Positions 55,085-64,000 of a stretch of 64,000 bases of DNA are shown here, in pieces. The stretch spans positions 1-64,000 of the forward strand of contig CANTUQ010000078.1 of NCBI GenBank assembly GCA_947683425.1, read 5' to 3'. How positions within the stretch are numbered: position 1 is the stretch's first letter; every line of letters starts with the position of its first letter. The DNA is from Excoecaria cochinchinensis. Taxonomy: Eukaryota > Streptophyta > Magnoliopsida > Malpighiales > Euphorbiaceae. Below the pieces are notes generated by a model that did not search any database, had not been told where the DNA came from, and saw only the letters and a list, made by a program, of their open reading frames with translations. The position numbers were made by a program, and so were the translations under genes.

Positions 55085-55685
55085 TGCTGAAACTCACTGA
55101 GTCATTATCTAGACTACAAAGTGCGAACACCCTTGAAACTCACCGAGTCGTTATCTAAACTACAAAGTATGAACATCCTTGGAAACTCACCGAGCGGTTA
55201 TCAAGACTATAAAGTGCAGACATCCTTGAAACTCATAGAGATGTTATCTAGGCTACAAAGTGCAGACATCCTTAAAACTCAATGAGCTATTATCTAGGCT
55301 ATAAAGTGCAGACATCCTTGAAACTCACCGAGCCGTTATCTAGGCTACAAAGTGCAGACATCCTTGAAACTCACCTAGCCGTTATCTAGGCTACAAAGTG
55401 TGGGGATCCTTGAAACTCACCGAGCCGTTATCTAGGCTACAAAGCGCTGGGATCCTTGAAACTTATTGAGCTGTTATCTAGGCTACAAAGCGCCGTGATC
55501 CTTGAAACTCATCGAGCCGTTATCTAGGCTACAAAGTGTGGGGATCCTGGAAACTCACCGAGCCGTTATCTAGGCTACAAAGTGCGAGGATCCTTGAAAC
55601 TCACCGAGCCATTATCTAGGCTACAAAGTGTGGGGATACTTGAAACTCACCGACCCGTTATTTAGGATATAAAATGCGGGGATCC
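55085..55685. repeat. 46-bp tandem repeats in Tat 2 3' untranslated region
   Basis: About thirteen copies of a unit of about 46 bp: GAAACTCACCGAGCCGTTAT, then CTAGGCTACAAAGTGC and a variable end such as AGACATCCTT or GGGGATCCTT. Copies are contiguous. Confidence 0.9.
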
Positions 55686-55935
55686 TCAGATGGTGATGCG
55701 CCGAGTTTGCTCTAGACTTACAAAATGCAAGAAATGTCCTCCTGGACTGCACCGAGTCTGCTCTAGACTTACAAAGTGCGAGTGCCATCCTCAAATGGTG
55801 ATGCGTTGAGTTAGTTCCAAACGTACAAAATGCAAGAATTGTCTTTTTGGACTGCATCGAGTCAGCTCCAGACTTACAAAGTGCGAGGGCCATCCTCTGA
55901 TGATGATCCGCCGAGTCTACTCAAGACTTACAAAA
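55686..55935. repeat. Second tandem block in Tat 2 3' untranslated region
   Basis: About five units of roughly 52 bp, alternating in start between ATGGTGATGCG and TGGACTGCA and sharing CCGAGTCTGCTC and AGACTTACAAAGTGCGAG. The CTTACAAAGTGC part resembles the CTACAAAGTGC of the 46-bp unit, so the second block may derive from the first. Confidence 0.8.
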
Positions 55936-56059
55936 CATGGGAATTATTTCCTTGAATTTCACCGGCTGTGGTATACCAGATACCTATCTCCAATCAGAAC
56001 CTCCTTGTTGAAAAAAATCTGATTGCCTCTTGAGAGGGCTCTGTGCTCGCAGGGAGACT

Positions 56060-56290
56060 TTGAAAATTTATGCTCGCTGAGAGGCTTAAATGCTCACTTA
56101 GAGATTTGATGCTCACTGAGAGACTTTGATTGCTCACTGAGAGACTTTGATTTTGAGCCTCCTGAGAGGAAATGAGATTTGAGCCTCCTGAAAGGAAATG
56201 ATATTTGAGCCTCCTCAGAGGAAAATTAGATTTAAGCCTCTTAAGAGGAAATGAGATTTGAGCCTCCGTAGAGGAAATTAGATTTGAATT
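56060..56290. repeat. Third tandem block (GCTCACTGAGAG and GAGCCTCCTGAGAGG units)
   Basis: Units TGCTCACTGAGAGACTTTGA (three to four) pass into ATTTGAGCCTCCTGAGAGG-type units of about 27-29 bp (five). Confidence 0.8.
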
Positions 56291-57552
56291 TGGCCCGTAA
56301 GCGAGTCTTTGGTGTCTCTTAAAATAATTTCTTTTGTTTTTTGTATTTTTTTGGGATTTTCACATTTTGAGTATATTTGAATTTTTACAGTATGTTGGAT
56401 TTTCAAGGCCTTGAAAATATCTTCTTTTTCTTCGTTTCATTAAAAATTTATGTTCTTTGTACATTTGAATTTGGTTTTTTGTACACTTATTGTGTGGTGT
56501 GTGTAAGCATACATCTTATGATAGAGAAACTTACCTGATTGCCCTCGGCATGGTATACATGAATAGACTTGCTCTTTTAAATGTCCTCTTTAGCGCGGAT
56601 CCGCGGGATTCCTTTTTCTTGAGGACTTCATCTTGATCTGATTGTCCAGCATGGATGAGCACCTATATTGGGCTAAAATTGTACCTTGGCCTACTTTCGC
56701 GTCCGATTGCCTCCAATTAAAGTACGTGTGGGTAGTCCAGCTTCCCAAAGGATCTTTTTTTTTTCTGTAGATTTATGTGATTATGGATTGCCCTCAGCAT
56801 GGTGTGCCCGGGTAAGCCTATTTTTCTGGGTGTTCCTCCTTTGTACAAGCCCACCTGATTTTATTCCTGATATAGTGGCCGACAATGTTGAGCTAAGCCC
56901 ATCTCTTAGATCGTCCTTGCACATGAGGTCTATTCGGACCTTTCCCTATGAGTTATGTACATAGCAATGTAAACAAAAGATTATGCGAGCATATGGAATT
57001 ATGTGTGTGAAATATATACACAAAGCTATATACAGGATTATGTACAAAAATTATGCATGCACAACTATACTTGTAAAGGATTGAATGCATGTGATATGTG
57101 CTTGTGATATACATGCTAAACATATGCAAAGAATTATGCGTTACATGTATAAAAACATTATGTACATGGGATGTACACGAAGAATTGCATATGCGAGATA
57201 TATACAAAGTTAATGCATATTTGAATGCATGTTGGGCATTGTGAAAGGCTATGCACGCCTAAAGTTATGCAAAGAGATATGCAAAATAGTGTACATGAGG
57301 AATGCACGTGATATACAAAAATGGATAGACCACATCCTAAGTGGTTAAGGGATTCGTTGAGGGTACTGCTTATACTGTCTGATGCCCCTAGTGATCTAGA
57401 AAAGTATCATCATGGCTTTGGAATTCTGACCCATAATCCTTTTAGAGAAAACTGTCCCGTGTGCATCTTTGCCCCCAGGTCAATGAGCATACGCCTTTTG
57501 CCATGAGTTGTACAGCGTTTTGCCCCTAGGTCTCTGACTCATGTCCTAAATT
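56291..57552 (-). other. Tat 2 3' region without a clear gene
   Basis: Mixed AT-rich sequence. 56940-57310 is rich in TATGCA/TACATG words. Open frames at 56686-56964 and 57321-57506 on the plus strand show no motif I recognise. The piece near 57600 (GGTAGTGTATCCCTTGTGG) matches the intron of the antisense ORF of Tat 1. Confidence 0.4.
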
Positions 57553-58320
57553 ATGCACTATCTGCCTAAAGGGAAGTTATTCAGACAGCCTTATCGCTCC
57601 AGGCATCGAAAGTCATTTATTGAAGGTAGTGTATCCCTTGTGGATTTTCACACTAGCTTTTCTTTGCGGGAAATTCGTCCCTTTGGAGATTTTCACAAGA
57701 TCCTGCGCCTAATTTTTACCTGGAACGGACCCAACCCACTCCAATGGCTTTTATTCATTTATTTTTTTTGTAGGATAAACTACCTGTTTGTAGGTTTTCA
57801 TCCTGCCCTTTAGCCTAACTTTTACTTAGAGAGCCAGTTACGGTTTTCATCTCTAATTGCCTTCTTTTTTATTATTTTTTCTTTTTTTTTGAAAGGTATG
57901 ACTGAAAGAAAAGTTGAAGCTACTATCAGAGCCGCCTTTTAGAGTAATCAGCGGTTATTCACTGAGACATTTCCTCCCTAGGCAATGGTTGCATTCCTTT
58001 GCCTCTCTTGACGAAGGTGTTGTTAGATTGGGTGAGGCAGTGAATGAGGATCAGCTTCACGTGCCTTTGGCCCTCCTTTCTACTATGACTTTGGAAGGTT
58101 CTTTAGGATATGTCCCATTGTGTGGGCTTCGTGAGGCTACCTTTTATATTACTGCCTGTGGTTCTCGATAGTTCAGAGGGATTCAATATGTAGTGAGACA
58201 TCCTCTACCCTTTTTAGGTGGCCCTTTATCCTCGGCTTTCACCTCCAGACCATAGCCCCTAGGCACGGCCACGGATGAAGACTATTATACCATCTATCGT
58301 GTTAGTGGTTATGCCCTAGG
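57553..58320 (+). pseudogene. Antisense extra ORF of Tat element 2, last exon
   Basis: From about 57905 it reads KLLSEPPFRVISGYSLRHF, LPRQWLHSFASLDEG, then an ORF end at TAG 58169-58171. The same frame continues with FRGIQYVVRHPLPFLGG and YYTIYRVSGYALGQTF. It is homologous to the second exon of the antisense ORF in Tat 1 (28195-28330) but better preserved. Upstream, 57620-57900 is intron-like, with a pyrimidine-rich end whose acceptor is altered. The first exon is not found. The family resembles plant mobile domain-like/DUF7745 proteins; function unknown. It runs antisense to the Tat element. Confidence 0.6.
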
Positions 58321-58339
58321 CCAAACATTTGGACCTTGA

Positions 58340-60662
58340 TGTAATCATTACGTTTTCATTAATATAATGGTTTTCTTCACATTGATATTATTGGCATGTT
58401 ACATTATTGTAATGTTTATGAATAACAATGTTATTCATGTTGTCCTTAGTCATTTATCAATAAAGGGCATAAAGATAAATTAAGACTAGTATAGTTTTGC
58501 ATTGATAATCATGGGATGATTATATATGATGATATGAATCAAATCTATACGTACTTGTTAGAGAACAAAGTACTGGATAGACCCACTATAAGATCACTTC
58601 ATGGGATAATGTCATAAGTGTTCTTATAATAGATATGTTATTGAATCCTTTGACCTGAGGTTATCATAGTTTCCTACATAAGGATCATTATGTTTTGACA
58701 TAATCAAACGTTATCTTTAATCGGATAATTATAAAGTTTATGATTGGACATAATGAGAATTATGCGGAGGAAAGTGAATAATCAAGATGGAATTTGTCCC
58801 TCTCTAATGAGAGAGATATCTATTGGGCCCCTCGATAAGTAGGACTGTAAAATGCATGGCCGTGCTCGAATGAATTGATAGTGTCATCAATGTCATTTGA
58901 ATTTATCAGTCTGCTTAGTGATCGAGAAATTATATGTTTGAACAATTTAAGTTTGACATGGACCATGACTTATGTTCGAACAAGATATCGGGTGACAAAA
59001 GGATAATAACATGTTCTATTGTCAGGTTAAAATCGGACTAATGATATTTATATTATTTGGGTAGTCATAATGTCTTGCTAGAGACCAATTATGACTTGTG
59101 GGCTTTTATGGGATTAGGCCCACTGCCAACATAATATAAACCTATTGGGTCACACACCAAGACCAAAATGAACAATATGGATTTTATTGGGCTATTGGGC
59201 TATTATCTCTTGTTATTAACTCTTATCAAAACTCAATTTCCGTTTTTCAAAAGGAATGAGAGTTTTAAGGTGCTTAAAAACATTGGATACCAACATTGGA
59301 TACCAACATAGGATACCAACATTGGATACCCTAGCTAGCATAACTTATTATTTAGAATAAGAAAGATTGACTCTAGCTAATTTTCTAAAGTGAAAATACA
59401 GCTACCATTGTTCTTCTTTGAGAAAGAAGAAAATAAAAATAAAAAAAAAAAAAAAATCCATTCGTATCTAAAGGGAGCTAGCACTCCTGCAACTTTGGTT
59501 CATTTTGATCGTGCGTGTGGATACCAGTAGAGGACGTTCGTGTTAAAGGCAACGTCTTCAGTTCGATTTAAAGGTGTTTAATTCAGCTTCCCACACAGAA
59601 AAGGTTAGTAGCGCCTTATATGTCGTTCAGAATTATAAATCGGTAATTTTAATATATCAATTTATGAAATAAAGGTATATTATGCATGATATAAAATAAA
59701 TATGATTTATTATGTTTATGTATGATGTCTTTGCATGGTGCATAGCATGGCCAATTGAACCTTTTGTGGATGAATTTTATTTTATTTTTTTAATGGTTTG
59801 TAATTTTTAAATACGACCTGCGTGTCGTTAATTTTGTTGTAATCTTTATTTTATTCAATAGTTGTAGTAAAATATCTTTGTATTATTATTGTAATGAAGA
59901 CGAAGAGCAACAATGGATATCAATCCAAATCCATGGCGATGGAGGTGCAAGATGGAAGATTTTGATCAAGTCCATTTTTCACACCTAGGATTGACCTTTG
60001 ATCTTCATATTGGCTTATGAGGATCAATATAGATTTGGCCATGCTATGACACGGTTTTATATATATTATGCATATGTTCTTAGTATGTGATGCGATGAAT
60101 GTTTATATATGTGTATGAGATGGCATGTATGAATTGATGCATGATGTATATAAATAATTAGACATCATAAGTTAAAACTAAATCCCTCACCATAATTTTA
60201 AGTCATATGCCACCCATTATTAAAACAATTGTCAAGACTAAGATCACCAAAATGTGGGTTCTGCCAAAGCGAAGTGCATTAGGTTATCCTAGTAAGGCAA
60301 GATGGGTAATGGTGCTACTCATATGTTTAAAATGGTTCGATTTAATTAGGCTATCAAAACGGTTTTGGGCCTAAGGGCATAAGATGGGATTATAACATGC
60401 CGGGACATATGATGTCAAAATCCCATAAATGATCTAAGAGTTATATAAGATATAATTGGTAAATAAGCTACCTACCTAAATAACTTAACTTTAAGCGTCA
60501 TGCCAAAGCTGACTTAGAGTTAAGTGAAATATGGATCTTAGCCCACTAAATTATTATAATTATTGTAATTATTATTGAGGGTTATTATTTTAGTGGGAGT
60601 TTATAAGAAAACCTAAAATGAAATTGGTACTAATATAATTTATCTTGCATGTTTGTAGATTA
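58340..60662 (+). repeat. Copia 5' LTR and leader
   Basis: About 2.3 kb of non-coding, AT-rich sequence before gag. The LTR probably covers the first 1.2-1.3 kb, but its end and the PBS were not found with confidence. A short tandem repeat of about 15-16 bp (TTGGATACCAACA) occurs at 59283-59332, and a run of A at 59440-59456. Confidence 0.6.
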
Positions 60663-63600
60663 ATGGCATCAAATAACACTTCTGCAATGTCACTGCGATC
60701 TGTTCTTGAGAAGGACAAACTTAAAGAAACTGGCACAAACTTCCTTGACTGGTTCAGAAACTTGAGGATTGTCCTTAAGCAAGAAAGGAAATTGTATGTG
60801 CTGGATGAGCCTATTCCAAATGAGCCACCTGCTGATGCTACAAGGGCAATCAAAGAGAAATTCAAAAAACATGTTGATGATTCTGTGGATGTTGGCTGTC
60901 TAATGTTAGCTACCATGGCTCCAGAGCTTCAGAAGCATCTGGAAAACATGGAGGCTTATGAGTTGAGTACTCATCTCAAGCAAACATTTCAACAGCAGGC
61001 TAGGCAAGAAAGGTATGAGACTACCAAAGCTTTGCATTCTTGCAAAATGGCTGAAGGTGCTTCAGTTAGCTCTCATGTTTTGAAAATGAAGGGCTATATT
61101 GATCACCTTGAGAAGCTTGGATTTCCCCTCAGTTTGGAACTGGCAACGGATTTGATCCTTAATTCATTGCCTGATAGTTATGACCATTTTGTCATGAACT
61201 ACAACATGAATAATATGGAGAAATCAATAGCTGAGCTGCATGCCATGCTCAAAACAGCTGAGCAAAGCATAAGCAAAAAGCCTGGCCATGTTCTGATGGT
61301 CAACAAAGGAAAAGGCATGAAAGTCAAGGGTAAGGCTAAGGCTAAGCCAAAATTTGGTGGTAAGCCTAAGCCCAAACCCAAGCCCAAGGCTAAACCTCCA
61401 AAGGAAGGAGTTTGCTTCCACTGCAATGAACCTGGTCATTGGAAGAGGAACTGCAAGCTTTACCTGGAAGAATTGAAGAAGAAGAAGAGTGGTGAGACTA
61501 CTCCTTCAGGTATTTATGTTATAGAGATTAACTTATCTACTTCTAATTCCTGGGTATTAGATACTGGATGCGGATCTCACATTTGTACTAATGTGCAGGG
61601 ACTCAAAAGGAGTAGGCAGCTGAAAAGGGGTGAAGTGGACCTACGAGTTGGAAATGGAGCAAAAGTTGCTGCTCTAGCTGTAGGATCTTATGAGTTGACT
61701 TTGCCCAATGGGCTTTTGTTAGTTTTGAACAATTGCTATTATGTTCCTAGTTTGAATAGGAATATTATTTCAGTTTCAAGTTTGGATGATGAAGGTTTTT
61801 CTTTTCTTATTAAGAATAAGAAATGTTCTATTTATTATGATGATATGCTTTATGGTATTGCTGATTCATATTGTGGGCTTTATGTCCTAAACCTAGAAAC
61901 ATCCAATAATCATGATATTTATAACATAACTACAAAGAAATCCAAACCAAATGATTTAAATTCAACATATTTATGGCACTGTCGCCTTGGTCATATAAAT
62001 AAGAAACGCATAGCTAAACTCCATTCAGATGGACTTTTGCAATCATTTGATTTTGAATCATTTGAAAATTGTGAATCTTGTTTATTGGGCAAGATGACAA
62101 AGGATCCTTTTACTGGACATAGTGAAAGGGCCACTGACTTATTAGGCCTTGTACATTCTGATGTATGTGGCCCATTAAGCATAAATGCCAGAGGAGGATT
62201 TCATTACTTCATTACATTCACAGATGATTTCAGTAGATATGGCTATGTCTATCTAATGAAACATAAACATGAATCATTTGAAATGTTTAGAACCTTTCAA
62301 AATGAAGTACAAAATCAACTTGGTAAAACTATTAAAGCACTTCGATCTGATCGAGGTGGTGAATATTTGAGCCAAGAGTTTGATGATCATCTAAGAGATT
62401 GTGGAATTGTTTCACAATTAACTCCACCAGGAACACCACAATGGAATGGTGTATCTGAAAGGAGGAATCGAACTTTATTAGATATGGTTCGATCTATGAT
62501 GAGTCAAACAGATCTTCCATCATCCTTTTGGGGTTATGCATTAGAAACAGCCGCATTCACTTTGAATCGAGTTCCATCTAAAGCGGTTGAAAAGACACCA
62601 TATGAGATATGGACTGGGAAAATTCCTAATTTGTCTTTTCTAAAGATTTGGGGCTGTGAGGCTTACGTCAAACGACAAGTCTCAGATAAATTAGCACCAA
62701 AATCTGATAAATGTCTTTTTGTGGGATATCCAAAGGAAACTAAAGGATATTACTTTTATAATCCTTCTGAGAACAAAGTGTTTGTTGCTCGAAATGGTGT
62801 CTTTCTAGAAAAAGAATTCATTTCTAAAAGAACCAGTGGGAGTAAAGTACAACTTGAAGAAATTCAAGAACCACAAGAAAACATTGAACCATTGGTGGAA
62901 ACTCAACAAGTTTCACAACCTGTTGTGGAACCTGTACCTGTTACACAAGTATCACGTAGATCTGATAGGATACGACTTCAACCCGAGAGATATGGATTTC
63001 TCGTGACAGATAGTCGTGAAGTGATGCTCATGGATCAAGATGAGCCTACTACCTATCAAGATGCCGTGTCAGGTCCGGAATCTCAGAAATGGCTAGAAGC
63101 CATGAAGTCTGAGATGCAATCCATGTATGATAATCAAGTTTGGAACTTAATTGATCCACCTGAAGGAATTAAAACCATTGGGTGCAAATGGGTTTTCAAA
63201 AAGAAAACCGACATGGATGGCAAAGTAAATACCTTTAAAGCAAGACTTGTTGCAAAAGGATTCAAACAAACTCATGGTATTGACTATGATGAAACCTTTT
63301 CACCAGTCGCAATGCTTAAGTCTATAAGAATTCTTATTGCCATTGCTGCATATTATGACTATGAGATATGGCAAATGGATGTCAAAACAGCGTTTCTTAA
63401 TGGAAACTTATTTGAGGATGTGTACATGACACAACCTGATGGTTTTGTCCATCCTAAGAATTCTAAGAAGGTATGTAAGCTGCAAAGATCCATTTATGGA
63501 TTGAAGCAAGCTTCTCGGAGCTGGAATCTTCGTTTTGATGAAACAGTCAAAGAGTTTGGGTTTATCAAAAATGAGGATGAACCTTGTGTATACAAGAAGG

Positions 63601-64000
63601 TTAGTGGGAGCGTTGTGATGTTTCTTGTGTTATATGTCGATGACATATTACTCATTGGAAATGACATCCCTATCATGCAAAAGACAAAAGAATGGTTAGG
63701 AAAGTCTTTTTCAATGAAAGATTTGGGTGAAGCTGCTTATATCCTTGGGATTAAGATCTACAGGGATAGATCTAAAAGGATAATTGGTCTGAGTCAAAGC
63801 ACTTATATAGATAAGGTGCTAAATAGATTCAGTATGCAAAATTCCAAGAGAGGATTTTTGCCAATGTCTCATGGCATTACTCTTAGCAAGATTCAATGTC
63901 CAATGACATCTGATGAGCGAGATCGCATGAGTATGATTCCTTATGCTTCGGCTATAGGATCAATCATGTATGCCATGTTATGCACTCGACCAGACGTTTC
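60663..64000 (+). CDS. Copia gag-pol polyprotein, open to the window edge
   Basis: ATG at 60663, 1112 codons open without a stop, continuing beyond 64000. Order by residue: gag (1-230, starts MASNNTSAMSLRSVLEKDK), a Lys/Pro-rich basic linker (about 220-248), zinc knuckle CFHCNEPGHWKRNC (251-264), protease active site DTG (300-302), pre-integrase WHCRLGH (438 on), integrase triad D500, D563 and E599 (35 residues between the last two, as in the family), and RT with IGCKWVFKKK, QMDVKTAFLNG and YVDD (991-994). RNase H is beyond the edge. The polyprotein packages, cuts, copies and inserts the element. I checked the frame line by line; it is apparently intact. Confidence 0.95.
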   Translation, partial: MASNNTSAMSLRSVLEKDKLKETGTNFLDWFRNLRIVLKQERKLYVLDEPIPNEPPADATRAIKEKFKKHVDDSVDVGCLMLATMAPELQKHLENMEAYELSTHLKQTFQQQARQERYETTKALHSCKMAEGASVSSHVLKMKGYIDHLEKLGFPLSLELATDLILNSLPDSYDHFVMNYNMNNMEKSIAELHAMLKTAEQSISKKPGHVLMVNKGKGMKVKGKAKAKPKFGGKPKPKPKPKAKPPKEGVCFHCNEPGHWKRNCKLYLEELKKKKSGETTPSGIYVIEINLSTSNSWVLDTGCGSHICTNVQGLKRSRQLKRGEVDLRVGNGAKVAALAVGSYELTLPNGLLLVLNNCYYVPSLNRNIISVSSLDDEGFSFLIKNKKCSIYYDDMLYGIADSYCGLYVLNLETSNNHDIYNITTKKSKPNDLNSTYLWHCRLGHINKKRIAKLHSDGLLQSFDFESFENCESCLLGKMTKDPFTGHSERATDLLGLVHSDVCGPLSINARGGFHYFITFTDDFSRYGYVYLMKHKHESFEMFRTFQNEVQNQLGKTIKALRSDRGGEYLSQEFDDHLRDCGIVSQLTPPGTPQWNGVSERRNRTLLDMVRSMMSQTDLPSSFWGYALETAAFTLNRVPSKAVEKTPYEIWTGKIPNLSFLKIWGCEAYVKRQVSDKLAPKSDKCLFVGYPKETKGYYFYNPSENKVFVARNGVFLEKEFISKRTSGSKVQLEEIQEPQENIEPLVETQQVSQPVVEPVPVTQVSRRSDRIRLQPERYGFLVTDSREVMLMDQDEPTTYQDAVSGPESQKWLEAMKSEMQSMYDNQVWNLIDPPEGIKTIGCKWVFKKKTDMDGKVNTFKARLVAKGFKQTHGIDYDETFSPVAMLKSIRILIAIAAYYDYEIWQMDVKTAFLNGNLFEDVYMTQPDGFVHPKNSKKVCKLQRSIYGLKQASRSWNLRFDETVKEFGFIKNEDEPCVYKKVSGSVVMFLVLYVDDILLIGNDIPIMQKTKEWLGKSFSMKDLGEAAYILGIKIYRDRSKRIIGLSQSTYIDKVLNRFSMQNSKRGFLPMSHGITLSKIQCPMTSDERDRMSMIPYASAIGSIMYAMLCTRPDV

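Larger units (their letters stand above)
36598..58339 (-). mobile_element. Tat/Ogre-type element 2, 3' half, split by insertions
   Basis: The 3' LTR is 36598-54645 (own sequence 36598-36683, 40311-40971 and 52484-54645, about 2.9 kb). It starts TGTGAACGCGAGCCGAA and ends GGTGTTTACA in plus-strand view. Next to it lies the polypurine-type sequence at 54646-54660, then tandem repeats and the antisense ORF relic. It is cut at about 58340 by the copia element, so gag-pol and the 5' LTR are not visible. The bases before it are GTCAT (36593-36597); the second copy of the target duplicate is outside the window. Confidence 0.78.
58340..64000 (+). mobile_element. Ty1/copia retrotransposon, 5' part
   Basis: Begins at about 58340 (TGTAATCATTACG), where homology to the Tat antisense ORF ends, and runs past the window. 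The gag-pol order gag-protease-integrase-RT is that of Ty1/copia. The gag-pol frame has no stop, unlike every other element here, so this is probably the most recent insertion. The lineage within copia was not decided. Confidence 0.88.

Noticed and set aside
55085..55685. CRISPR-like array
   Set aside because: The repeats are contiguous 46-bp tandem units with no unique spacers, in plant DNA inside a retrotransposon 3' region.
57321..57506. 61-codon ORF
   Set aside because: No family motif, no conserved counterpart in the other Tat copy.

Overview
The window is plant nuclear DNA, almost certainly pericentromeric or other heterochromatic sequence from an angiosperm with a large, retrotransposon-rich genome. 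The species cannot be named from the sequence. There is no rRNA or tRNA gene and no intact host gene. Nearly every base can be assigned to nested transposable elements: Ty3/gypsy elements of three kinds (chromodomain type, Athila type, Tat/Ogre type), one Ty1/copia element and one CACTA DNA transposon. Boundaries were set from TG...CA termini, 5-bp target-site duplications (TSDs), primer binding sites (PBS) and polypurine tracts (PPT).

Layout. (1) 1-3518, + strand: 3' end of a chromodomain Ty3/gypsy element (broken integrase and chromodomain, then a 2.5-kb LTR). (2) 3519-36597, + strand: a decayed Athila-type element (LTR remnant, tRNA-Asp-type PBS, gag, protease, integrase, 3' region) that carries two large insertions. 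(2a) 7821-20524 is solo LTR A inside its integrase. Solo LTR A holds solo LTR B (7990-11978, TSD ATATA) and solo LTR C (12766-19112, TSD GCTGC). Solo LTR C holds a CACTA transposon (14929-18269, TSD CAA), which carries an exon that looks like ATP-citrate lyase subunit B. (2b) 20638-35758 is a Tat-type element on the - strand without gag-pol. It has one sense ORF relic and one antisense, intron-containing ORF relic, and is itself split by a chromodomain element at 28404-33244. (3) 36598-58339, - strand: a second Tat-type element. Its 3' LTR is split by solo LTR D (36684-40305, TSD TTACA) and by a two-LTR, gag-only chromodomain element (40972-52478, TSD TTGGT). Each LTR of that element is split again, by solo LTRs E (42496-44919, TSD AATTG) and F (48231-50690, TSD ACTAT). 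(4) 58340-64000, + strand: the 5' part of a Ty1/copia element whose gag-pol frame is open for 1112 codons, from 60663 to the window edge. It is the only apparently intact protein gene here and is probably the youngest insertion.

The most interesting signal is not a gene. All ten chromodomain-type LTRs keep the same small set of palindromes in the same order, although the sequence around them has diverged. These are a 14-bp GCATGC-centred palindrome whose arms change in matched pairs between two LTR subfamilies, and a stem TAAGCG/CGCTTA followed directly by a second, co-varying stem CACGGR/YCCGTG. Most of these LTRs also carry a hypervariable, CpG-rich cluster of other short palindromes. One palindrome type (GGTCACGGTG...) occurs both in solo LTR B and in the unrelated Athila LTR.
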